From: Eutypella sp. D-1
Taxonomy: Eukaryota > Ascomycota > Sordariomycetes > Xylariales > Diatrypaceae
DNA length: 64,000 bases
Direction of reading: 5' to 3'
Assembly (NCBI GenBank): GCA_023313575.1
Contig: JAJTTP010000001.1
Location: forward strand, 5,394,001-5,458,000
The position numbers and the translations under genes are program-made. Below, in pieces: positions 1-11,118 of this stretch; the stretch's first letter is position 1; the number at the start of each line of letters is the position of its first letter. The notes under the pieces were generated by a model that did not search any database, had not been told where the DNA came from, and saw only the letters and a program-made list of their open reading frames with translations.

Positions 1-3000
1 TGGGCCACATCGGCTAACCAGCGAACGGCCGATACTCGCTGCCGGATACGGGGTCCAATGAACAACAAGCCGGGTCCATGAGCAGAGACGCATGCGCGTT
101 CCCTCGAAGAGAGCCTTTCTTCTTCATCTTGGATAGGGAGGCACTGCACTTCTACAGTAATATCCCCCAGGTAGGACTTGCCTGCGGCTTTCCTTGGTAG
201 CGGTACAGGTTGTCCTGACCAGTGTATACCTATCTGGGATTAAAATTGACGTACCTATAATGCTGCTTATTCCGGTAAGGGCTTCCTCGAGGTAAGGACG
301 TGGTACACAGGTAGGTAGGTACATAGGTACTTCATACTGAGCAAGTTAGGTACTTAGGTACTCGAGGAGGTAGCACCTGCTGGGCGAGAAAGGTACCTTG
401 GATCACTTACTGGGTGGTAACTGCCTAGGTATACCTGCCTATATACATAGACAGGTATCACCGTGGTAGGTACAGCAAGTGATATGAGGAAAGTACGGAT
501 GTAAACGATGCTACTTCCACTTGTACAGGTAAAAGCCAAAGTCGTTACCTAAGCACTGGGTCGAAGTACCTAAGGTCGAAGAGCATAGTGACGTAGTTAT
601 AACTTTTAGAAGGAACGCCTTATGTTTGGAAACTGGAAATACACCCCTGCATATGTACCTGCATGTGCGTAGTTAGGAGTTCCTGAAACGTAGGTACCTA
701 GGTACAGCGATATCTTCCAGCTAACATGAAACCGGTGCACCTGAGGGGACCAACTCGCGCTGCTGCAACGCAGAGGAGGGGATGGCGAGACAGTACCTAC
801 CTAGGGGCCCAAGCTACCACGATGAGCCAGATGAGGGCAGCTTTGAGAAGCCGCTTGAGCAGTTTAACTGGCCAGGTTCCAATGGGTTGGCTCCTCCATA
901 CTTAGGTAGCTGCGGAATAGCTCAAGGAGCTTCCGGGGTCCTCTCGGGATGACAAGGTACCCGGATGAGACAGAACCCCAAAGCGAACCTTAGGGGTCCC
1001 TTTACAGGTGAGGTTAACAGGTGAGACTGCCCCAGATAAGTCAAGTACCGTACGTACCTAGGTAGGTACGTAGCAATCCAGCTAGCCAGCTACCAGGCTG
1101 CACTCCAGGAAGGTGCAGGTCGACAACCTGAAACCCCACCTTGAGGACCTCCGAGCTAACTGGAGTTACCCAGAGAGCAGGAACTGCTGAGTGAACCGTT
1201 CCTTCCTAGGTAATCAAGATCAGAGTCTATGTCTCCACTCCAGGATTCTCTTCCCCATATTCCCCGAACTGGTAGTGTCCGTAGTTCCTGCCGTGGTCTG
1301 GGGTAAGGAGCTAAGTATGTACCTAAGTATTCTAAAAATGTACTGATATTTGACACCTGGGTCCCAAATCAGCACCTCCCGTCCCCCAACCGGCACCCTT
1401 GGAACCCCCTTCCCGCTCAATATCCCACTTTCCCCCTCCAAGCATTGCGGGGCAGTGAAGTAGGTACATTGTATGCTCTTTTTATTTTGAGGAGTGGATT
1501 GGAGGGGCTAGGTTGCAGCTCACCCTCTAACCTTTGTACTATAGCTACAATTACTCCGCGCTTTCTTCTCTTCGAAGTACTGGGATAACCGGAGGCAGGT
1601 ACCTAAGTAGTGCCGAGTAATCCAGATCCAAGGTACATAGGTATCTTTGGTGGGGCGGGTTAAACAGATCGCACCTACTCCGTAGGCGTAAGTACCTAGG
1701 TAGTATGCCCCACATTACCTAAGTACCTTCCACAACTTATATACGGAGTAAGAGCGCGCTAATCAATTACCTCGCACATACGTACAGTACAGCAGGTGCG
1801 GGGTGCTTTACCCCTATTTATCCCTGCTCATCAACCATTTAACTGCGTACTGCGCGTGCTGCAACCGCCAGCGCCTTGCTGGAATTACTGCTCTCATGGC
1901 CACTCCATTCATCTAAATGCTAATAGTAGTGCCTTCAGGCTGTAAACGAATTTTATGGTGTTATGCTAGTATACTACGAGAGACCCTAGAGGTGGGGTGT
2001 GGAAATAGATTACCTAGGTACTCCAAGCTTTGCTTGTTGGATCGGTCAACTACTTAGGTATATTACGGAATTGGAGATCATCTAGCTACTGTCGTCACTT
2101 GCACGGTATTGACTAAATATAAGAAAAGAAAACCATAACTTTTGTGGCTAGCTAATGACCTAATATCCGAGTTCTGGGATGGAATCGTGTCTGGAGGGCC
2201 AATTGCTCCTCATCCCAACTTGATATCCGCATAGTAATCGTCAAACCACGGAGTTTCTAGCCGCGAGACTAGTGCAGGCTATCAATGTCGTGCTCGTGGG
2301 ATCAGACTACAGCAGTGCCATATGACGTGCCATGTGTAATGTAAAAGCTGATCGATAGACGTTCCATCATGGTCCCGATCTCGAAGTGGCTTCTTATTGT
2401 CGGGATGCATAGGTGGCGTCGGTATAAGAAACGGGTCCGCCTCATCGTTGTAATTGTTGATACTGGCGATGCCACAGATTCGCAAGTAGAGGAACGATTA
2501 ATACGAATTTCCTTGATCTGTACGGGGGCAGGCAGTTAGCATACAAGAAGAACTATTCCAGAGGCGAGGAGACTTACCGGTTGTAGATGCTGCCAAACGG
2601 GAAAAAGAAACAGCCAGGTTTTTCAGCAATGCAAAGGGAGATTCGCGATGATCATAGAGATGAAAAGAAGGCCGTTTTGGGCCAGAAAGACCGCAAACTG
2701 GACCAATATGTGTTGATTTCTATGGTTGCGTCTCTTAAGGTAACGAGTGACTAGGGTTGCGGTTGCTACGATTCTGATGTCGGTCAAGGTAATGACTGCA
2801 GCCATGTCGGAATCAATTGCCTTATAGTCGAGGTGAGTATTTACTGCCAAGCATATGTACTTGTGTGTGTCGGCAGTCCATCATAGTGTAGGCCTCAGAT
2901 GGGAAAATATGTGAAACCCAATCATGTCTTTGGGGGTCTTGTTCTCCTTCCTCCGCCATTTATCATCTTGACTAGAGATGGGATGAAACGAATATGAATG

Positions 3001-3076
3001 GGAAAACCAAAAAAGAAATCATAAGAAAAGGTATGAAATGAATGAAGTCCTGAAATGAAAAATATTTTGCCGAGCC
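1..3076. other. Gene-poor region with dispersed ACCTAGGT palindromes
   Basis: I see no convincing coding sequence: open frames are short, stop-bounded and without recognisable motifs. The striking content is many short copies of TACCTAGGTA, ACCTAAGTA and AGGTAGGTAC, for example near 300-360, 424-440, 690-705, 1046-1075, 1598-1610, 1690-1725 and 2008-2056. They often pair into small palindromes. This motif is a frequent filler of intergenic DNA in many sordariomycetes, and it recurs between genes elsewhere in this window (around 41660-41730, 42305-42330, 46150-46180 and 52235-52290). Confidence 0.6.
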
Positions 3077-5490
3077 TCAAATACCAAAGTTGTCATCATG
3101 TTGACCAGCTTCATAGGGCATAGAGTGTCGGGGGGCAAGATGAAGAGAATGAAAATTGTCGTTACTATTGATGGGATGAAATCCAGTCGCCGACGGCTTC
3201 TCATCATCATCGTACGGAAATATTCCAAAGCCAACAGCGTCGTGAGATGGTACACAAAGGGGGTTATAGCTACCGTCGACGTTCAAGTCGTTGGAGCTGA
3301 GATACGGATTGGACGTCGAGGCTGGCTGCTGAAAGGCGAGATGACTGTTTTCCTTCCCGGGAACAAGAGAAGAAGGAGATCGTTTCAGGCCGACGGCCGA
3401 CGCCGCAAATGATATGTTCGGGTTCCCAGGCCTTAATGCCAGGCCTGGTAGTGATTCTGGACTAGTCATCATGTTAGTGGGGCTTTCCATCACCATTAAC
3501 GTATAGCTGTAATTAGGTGACCTACTTGGCATCTCGTCGTCTCCAGAGGGCGTCGGATAGCGTCCCTGGCCGTTTTGCTCGTTCGCGTGATGCAACTGGC
3601 CGCCCGGGTGCGAAGCGGCTGCCGGATACTGTGGCGGGAACATCATCAGTTGGCACATCTGCTCCACACTCATCCAACCACTAGGATTGAGAGCAGAGCT
3701 GAACACACTATCATGCAGTCCATGGTTATGCGCAGGGGCCTGCTGCTGAGCAGCCATTGCCTGACCGGAGGCAGATGCGGTTCTAGCAGCTCCGCCAGTA
3801 AAGGTGGCAAACTGGGCACTGTTGACAGACGCTCCAGCATTAGACTGGGCCTGGCCATGAGCGCTGCGAACTGAGGCGGAGGAACCGGGTCTCGACAGGT
3901 AGGCAGGAGTGGAACGGGACTTTTTGCCACGAGGGACGGCACTAGTCGTAGCCGCGGATCGCTTGAGCTGGCCGGGGAGTCGATACTCGTCGTCGTCGCC
4001 CTCATCGGCTTGGTCGCTCTCCTGAAGCTTTTATCAGCATATACCCGCCTGGTACCATGGAAGATTGACTTACAGCGCCCTCATCCTCAGAAGGATCATC
4101 ATACACATCTCTCTCTCTCAGTGGTTGGAGGTTCATGTCATACACCATCTCCACCGTGGTGACTAGAGTAGAGCTGATCTCCAGGCCATCCATAACCTGA
4201 TCAGGCTTACGCTGATTGCGCGTACGTCTCTGGTCCTCTGGGGCGGCATCAAATCCGCCCATTCCAGGTAGAACCATTCCCTTAGGCATAAAAGGGCTGC
4301 CTAGGGGTCGATCAGCGGCAGTTGAAGTGCTGCGACTAGATGAGACGGATCTAGCACGTTCCGACGCCTGGTAGGAATCATCATCATCATCACGATGACC
4401 CTTCTTCGCGGACGATCGTCTGGAAGACGATTTCAGGACGTTGCGAGCCGCTGTTCGCCGAACTTTCGACATGGTTGACTGATTGTCCAGAAACGAAGCC
4501 GGTGATTGATTGAGATGGGGGTACGGGCTGTCAGTGCCGTCGTCTACTTCACGAGGAGACTCGATGCTCGGTACAACACTGTTTAAGTTATGACCGTCTC
4601 GTGAAGACTAAAACTTGGTGATCAGTTTCGTGGTAAAAGTTGAGAAGTAAGTGTGCAGAAGGAAGTTGAGTGAGCTGCTTCTATCATCAGAAGTGACGGA
4701 GTAGGCTAGTACAAAGTAGAGGTACAATAGGTGAAGGGGGGTTGAAGCCTAAGGTGGTTGCGGGAAGGTGGGGCGCCATCCGAGTAGGGAACGCAACTGG
4801 CAGGAGCGACCCATGCGCCTGCCTCGGAAGCAAAATAAGTGGAATAACCAAAAGGAAATGGGAAAATGGTAACGGGAGCGGCAGCTGGTAAGCATCAAAT
4901 AGAGCGTCAGGGAGCGAGATGGGTGTAATCGGCTGGATTGACGCCGAGTGCTCAGGCCAACCGAGGACAAAGACTTTACTCACATGGGCTCTTTGGCCGC
5001 CACGGCCTCTCGTACTACCTCGTCGACCACCTCTCAATTTACCCCTTGCACTAGCGTGACCTCCACGGCTCTTAGTACGGCCTCGTTCCTCTTGAGGCTC
5101 TCGAGTATGCTTATCCTTCCGCTCATCTTGCTCCGCTTGGTCTCCTTGGGCTTTGTTGGTGATGCGGTCAAACGAAAGCTTCTTGATGCCATGTCGTTCC
5201 TCCCACGCCATGAAGTCATCAAGCGTCTCCTGGGCCTGGGGAACTCCCAGGGCGAGAATCTCGAGGTTGTTCTTGCTGATGAGATGACCCTTGCTGTTTA
5301 CGTGAGTAATAAGGTGAGAGACGTCCGAAAACTTCATTTCACTCGAACCATTGCCTTGACAAATGAAACATCTCAGCATGTCCTTCTTCTCGGACGCATG
5401 ACGACGGTTGTGCTGGATAATCTCGGGCCGGAAAACTGGGCTGTCACCACCACCCGGAGCAGCATAACTCGCTGAAATGTAGCTCGTCAT
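3077..5490 (-). CDS. C2H2-like zinc-finger protein, three exons
   Basis: I join three exons, read on the minus strand: 5490-4984, 4478-4074 and 4021-3077, giving 618 codons plus stop. The 52-nt second intron (GTAAGT...CAG) and the 505-nt first intron (GTGAGT...CAG) both keep frame in phase 0. Residues 41-69 carry a zinc-finger-like C-x2-C-x14-H-x3-H-x5-H pattern (C41, C44, H59, H63, H69). A Lys/Arg/Gly-rich RGG-like stretch follows (about 150-168), then a Ser/Arg-rich basic region and a PGMGGFDAAPEDQRRTRNQRK-like segment in exon 2. From memory, filamentous-ascomycete proteins with the same N-terminal finger also have a PGMG-FDAA...RNQRK segment, which supports one gene rather than two. The C-terminal half is Ser/Pro/Asn-rich and looks disordered. 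A nuclear nucleic-acid-binding or regulatory role is inferred only. The 505-nt intron is long for a fungus and may hide a small extra exon. Confidence 0.72.
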
Positions 5491-8400
5491 CGTGAGCGGT
5501 ATTCACCTGGGGAATCTGGCACACATAGTGAGTTAGTGGATTACTCTGTAATACAATACAATAGTCAAAGCGATATAACTAGTAATGTTTACTAGCCGAT
5601 ACTTGCCAAGCCTAGGCAAGCATTGAAAGAGGAGAATAACAACCGTGGAGATATATGTAGAAAGGGTGTCTAGTATACCTAATACTGGTCTTCTTCGTGT
5701 GAAATGGCTATCCGAAAACTAGAACTGTGCTCCGTTTGATCCTTCGGAGTATGTAGTATTATTTTCGGTGTCCAGATTCGATCCTGTTATCTTGTAGGAT
5801 TGCAATCAGAGAATGTAATAGTATCTGAGGCCCGAATGACGTTGTTATTTGCATCAGTGTTCCACTTTGCGATACGAAAGAGGCTTTCGGTGATTTGGAC
5901 TCTTCTAAGGATTGGTGGTGAAGTTCAAGAGTTGTAATGGAACCCAAGCTGGCTGTAGATAGAACTCTAGAAATCTTAAATAGTCCTAGTAAAGAGAAAC
6001 AAGTTAGTTTTTCGAGCTATATGGCTTGACAAAAATAGAGATAGATGTGGAACGATTTACGATGTCAAGATAAGTGCAGAATAAGTGGACAATATTGTAA
6101 GGAGGCTCCCGAGTGTGTCAAGTGACTGAGTTATCAGGGTATGGAAAAAGGGTACAGGCCGAACACGCTAGAAGGATGTTATGTAGTATTAAGTGTTCGG
6201 TAATCGAGGGAATATGTAGAATTGTACTGGTGGCAGGATTAAATCAAGTCATGATAACACTCTAACCCTATCTTCCAAGGAGGTCTTTTGTTCACCGGGG
6301 TATGGGAATGGATGGTTAGTTGAATGTAGCAAGTTGTCTGTCACTCAGACATGGGAAATATGTCGCGTAGACGGAGTCAGAGGGAGGAAGTCAAAGTAGA
6401 GGAGGAAATAAGATAATACTATACCGGAGGACTGCAGTCCAAATGGAATCTGAAAAGAGTATGTGTAGTATCTCTGGACTGTAGGATCCCCGAAAGAAAG
6501 AGGGCTCGATGCCGAATCTCGTTTCAAGTATTCTAGTAGAAACTATCTCGTTAGTGAGACAGTTGGATAAAATGAAGTGAATCGGCTTTGCATATGGTAG
6601 CATCAAAGTTGATATGAATGGATCGCTTCCTGGGCTATGTGAACGCCATGAAGACCAAGAGATTTGCGATAAACGTAGAACTCCCAAACAGTGGCCGTTT
6701 ACTGGTAGCGTAGTGACAAGATTGGACGCGAAAATAAGAGGCAGGTAGACTTGTAAAGGTTGAAAGTAACTTGGGTCTAAATAGGTATAGGACGGCGGGG
6801 AAACAAAAGCAAATTTATATATGGGAAATGAAGAGAAAGTAATCGTCGGTCGCTACTATTGAGGTTGTGATGAAGAACTGAATCAAAAATATGATGATGT
6901 ATAACTATGTTCCAACATTCGTGTCATAAAAGTCGGAACGATTACTTGGTCACGGTACATACCTGCTGCTTCTGCCACTTGATGAGCAACTCTATTTTGT
7001 ACGATTCTAGGAATCGCAGACGGGCACCAACGCGCTGGAGAAGTTGCCAGATCTTGACCGTGTTTCGAAGTTTGGAATACCTTGACTTGACTTCTTGAGT
7101 GGTATAACTTCTGTTAGATTTGGATAAATCCAAAGGAGTATTGACTTGGAATAAGTGTAATCTGTGGGGAGATCTGAAGTTGACAAGAGACGGAAAAATA
7201 GACCTTAGGGATGGAGAGTACCAAGTAGTAAAGAAATTTACATGGCCCGAGATGGGAGACAGAGAAGAAGGTAGTCTGACCGGAAGTGCAAAGGAAGTAG
7301 AAAAATATGAGAAGTGAAATGGGGCATGGAGTGAGAGTAGTGAGGTTCAGTCGTTGTAGGCTACAGATAAGGCATATAAGGGCAATTCAAGTGTATAAAC
7401 AGATGGGGATGGAAGGGAGTCTGAAGGGGAACAAGGAAGAAGAGTGGGCATACTTACCGAAACAGTATCTATGATAGGCGTTCACTCTGGATATTGAAGT
7501 TCCGGACGGATGTTAGTTTCTGTCAGAGTTTACCTTGGTACTTGTAGGTGAATGTGCTGGATGCCGGAAGGAAAGGAATAGAAGGAAGGGAATAGAAGGA
7601 AGAGAAAGATAGAAACAGAGGATACACACCCGGGGGTGGTGAGAAGGGCTATATCTGGTGGGCAGAGATTTATATATGTATGGGTATGGGTGGATGAATT
7701 GTAGAAATGGATGAAGTGTGGGAGAGAGGAAGAGGACCTGACTTCAGGAGATATAATGAGAGGTGATATTTCCAGCACTTTCCTCTTTCCTTTTTTTTTT
7801 TTCAATGTTGGCAGAGAGGTGAGGGGTGAAGTAGTATGATGGTTGGAAGATATACATGGCAAGTGACAAACTGGGGAGGGAATTTGGCAGGCACATAAAA
7901 CAGGCTACTAGCTGAGGGAATTGGTACATGCCTAAGTAGGTAGAGAAGTATAGATAGATGATTGGGTGAGGGATGATGCGACGATGTCATGGGGGCGCCA
8001 GTGGAATCATACGTACAGGCCACTTGAAGAATCCTGGCAGGAAAGGGACTACTGCTTCTAGATCTTGTCAGCTTTGCTAAAATCATACCTTTGAGAGGGA
8101 GGGTGAGCGAAATGGATGGGAGTATTGGATTCACCCCCCAGATATTGAAATGCTCTTGTTCGTGGAACTCCTGCCCCAGGTGATGCCTGTGTAAGGCTTG
8201 TGAGGGAGACGTGAAGTTTCTTGACAGGATACCAGAAAGAACCAAGACCAAGAATGGTAGACCATGAAGAGAATAGAGGACTTGAAGGTGATCTTGTGAA
8301 TAATGTCAGGGGAGACAGACGTACCAGGAATTACCAAATCTTTTGTCTGTGGTTAAGACATTGATGCCCGGAGGTAGTCTGGATGGCAATGTGAGTTGAC

Positions 8401-9812
8401 TCTGGATGAAAGGAACAAGATAGGACTTGAATAGTATCTAGATAGAATGGGTGGGAAAAGACAAGAGAGAGAAACCTTTGAAATAACTTCCAAGGTTCTG
8501 ATTTTGCACTTGGGAAATAAGTGATCTAACATCTACTTGGGTACTTGGTTATGGAGTAGATGGACCTATCTCATGGAATACTTCCAAGATTGGCGAAAAC
8601 CTCAGGATGGAAGTGTACAGAATCTCCCCCAACTGGACTCTGGCGCATATGTAATCGAAAATTACCTCATCTGCCTTTATCATGTACCCGCTTTATAACA
8701 TCGTCACGACCAAAACAGGTAGTATAACGATGTCATGTACCATATCTCTCTGATTCTTGTTTTTCATAAAGAAAGAGCAACATGCCTAGGTAAGCAGGTT
8801 GCTCTCGCCTTATATAAGGGAGCCCATCTGTTTCCGCCCCCTTTTCAAGCGGACTAGGCCTAAAAGGGGTCTTGGATGCGTACATTATCACAGGTAGAGG
8901 AGGCTGCGCTGTTTCAGGGCAGGAGATAGATACATGACTTGGTACATCCATGATATCATTAGCCAGGTGACTTGTATTCTCTATTTGATGTCTCTCTATA
9001 TCTAGAGTACCTGGGTGGTAAGACGTCAGTAAGGTTGCTGCAGATATGCACCACAGACCGTCAAGTAAATGACATGGGGTATATACTAGACGCTATGGTA
9101 CTCATGGATCATATCTATTATTTAGTATCATTTTCAAGGAGCTGGACATTGCTGTGGGGGATCAGTCCAGTTCATATCATTTTTAACCTATGACATCAAT
9201 ACAGCGTGGCTAACATGATGTTAACCTGGACATCAGGTGAAGGTCTAGCTAACAAGGCGTAAGGTTACTCAGTAATATGATACCCTCGCCTCCTTTGCCA
9301 GTGATACGAAAGTCACAAGGAAAAATAGGCAGCGGATGCTTTGGAAGATTTCCTCGTTTCTTAAACCTTGTCCATAGAGCTTCCCGTTCATACGTGAAAG
9401 GCTTTGTCCATCTTATAAAGAGGATATGCAAGTGCAATAAATATCGAGATAAAGAGGACGTGTTCAATGGAAGCATGCCATATAGGAATAGGCCAGAATT
9501 TAGGATTGCTTACACATGTAATATTACTGCCAATGAATATATTTTCTATATTCCAGGACCTGTCAGTGGGACTACATGTACTTTGCCCATTTACCTATCC
9601 TGATCCTACCTTACACTGAAGTGAAGTGGACTGGCCCCTGATAGGTATGAAGCCAGGCTAGTAGGACACATAATCAAGACTTAGAAAAAGACCACCCCGC
9701 CTCTTAGGGTATATATTGGCTGTTCTGTACCTGAAATCCGGATAATGTAGCTACAAGTACTTAGGTAGGATAAGGATGGAACTAAAGGAGCGGTTATGCA
9801 TGGGGAACCACA
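5491..9812. other. Gene desert, purine-rich + strand, one exon-like island
   Basis: No gene model can be supported across these 4.3 kb. Composition is moderately AT-rich but not RIP-like. The + strand is conspicuously purine-rich, most clearly about 7100-8450 (long GAAGG/GGAAG runs near 7555-7615). One exon-like island lies at 6963-7110 (minus): 148 nt without stops, bounded by an AACAG acceptor and a CAG|GTATGT donor. No partner exon could be joined. An excellent minus-strand donor (GGTAAGTATG) also occurs near 7449-7458, but the sequence upstream of it contains stops. Confidence 0.4.
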
Positions 9813-9817
9813 GATTT
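9813..9817. repeat. Target-site duplication GATTT, left, of element C
   Basis: GATTT immediately precedes the first base of the outer LTR (9818) and is repeated exactly at 31112-31116 after its last base (31111). The 5-bp length is normal for Ty3/gypsy integrases. Together they fix the outer borders of the whole 21.3-kb block as one original insertion plus later nested ones. Confidence 0.85.
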
Positions 9818-9971
9818 TATGACAAGGAGGGGTTATGGCTTAGATATAGTATATCAGATTTAGTTAATAATTAACTAAAGTCTTTTAAAAATGCAATACC
9901 TTTTTATCTATTTAGGAAAAGGCTAAAAGATAAGTCTGGTATTTATATATAATCGTACGGAGTACGTATTT
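9818..9971 (-). repeat. Element C 3' LTR, first part (interrupted by element A)
   Basis: This is homologous, with RIP-type transitions, to 30819-30975: both run from TATRAYAARR through a shared GTTA-rich stretch to TCGTACGGAGTACGTAT. The homology continues after element A at 17209, so the LTR was intact when A inserted. Confidence 0.82.
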
Positions 9972-10403
9972 TATGACGGCTAGTCTATTCCTAACTATTA
10001 GTCCAGTTAAGGGGTTTATATTAATAAAAATGTTAAAAGTTTTAAGTAATAAATAGTTACGTTTAGTAATAATAAAAAGAAAAATACTTTAAATAATTAA
10101 ATTATATTATAAATTAATAAATTTAAAAATTATTTAAAAAAAAGGTAATAAATGTAGCTATATATTATTTATATCCTTTATTTTTAATATTAAAATATAT
10201 GGTTATTATTAAATCGTTAAGATCGTATTCGAATATAACGATTTAATATCGTTAAAATTATTATCGATTTAACCGATTTTTTTTAATCGTATAACGTATA
10301 TGGCTTATTTTAATATGGCTGTTTTTTTTTAAAAAATTTAAATTAGGGATTTTTTTTATTATATTTAACCTTATTAAACTTAATGGCCCGACCGGTTATA
10401 ACA
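9972..10403 (-). repeat. Element A 3' LTR
   Basis: It pairs with 16773-17203. Both begin (+ strand) TATRACGGCT and end CCCGACCGGTTATAACA. This copy is the more heavily RIP-mutated of the two: for example, the other copy has CCTTCCTGGTCGTGTGGCGC where this one has only T/A-converted sequence. Confidence 0.88.
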
Positions 10404-10562
10404 CGATTTTTCCTTTTTTAAGGTTTTATTTTTAAAACCTGTTCCGTTTTTTTTATGTTTTTTAATAAATTTTTCTTTTTTTTTTTTTTTTTACGTTCTT
10501 TTTTTTATTATATTTGGTTATATATTTAAATGTATTAAACCTTTTATAAAAATTATATAACG

Positions 10563-11118
10563 TGATTTTTTTTTAGCTGCCGTATTATCCGTTAACTTTT
10601 CCGATATAGCTTTTTATTTTTATTACGAACGTTATTACTTTAAGTATAAGGTTTCGGAATCGGATTTTTTTCGTTATTTTTTTTATATTTAAAAAAACCA
10701 GTTTCGGTATAACGTTTTTAACCTTATTATTAAGCAATTTTTTAAGGGGTTTTTTTAATATCGTAAATTAAAAACGAAATTTAAAAAGGTTATAAAAGCG
10801 GAAAAATATACGAAAACACGTATTTAACATATTTAAAAATAAAAAAAAATATGGTATAAAAAAATAATAAAGGCGGTTTTTTATAATATCGATAATTTGG
10901 AGAATTTGGAAAAATTAAAAGCGGAAAAGCGTCGGGCGGAAAATGTATATTTTACGGGTTTTATTAAAGCGTTAATAAATTTTAAGGTTATTCCGGATCT
11001 CGATTAATTTAAAATAAATATATCGGGTAATTTTAATTAAAATATTATTTTTATTAACGTTTTTATCGGCGTTAATAAAAATTTTTTAAAAGGTATTAAA
11101 CGTTTATTAAGTAATTAA
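10563..11118 (+). pseudogene. RIP-degraded ORF antisense to pol in element A (unknown protein)
   Basis: Read on the + strand, opposite to element A's own pol, one frame runs about 185 codons. It is interrupted only by TAA codons, which CAA-to-TAA RIP can produce, with no TAG or TGA. A stop-free core carries short motifs such as NIDNLENLEKLKAEKRRAEN, then FTGFIKAL and FKVIPDLD. The N-terminal part is aromatic and basic, and the middle looks like a charged coiled coil. The same peptide string is found antisense to pol in element D (about 29600-29880, minus), including RRAEN, RFTGFIK, NFKVIPD and INISGNFN. I do not recognise the protein. The true ends are uncertain. An alternative is that the frame is a by-product of a sense C-terminal extension, but the sense frame has several-fold more stops here. 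Confidence 0.5.

Noticed and set aside
3098..3412. + strand 104-codon frame over the zinc-finger gene's last exon
   Set aside because: Antisense shadow of the spliced minus-strand gene.
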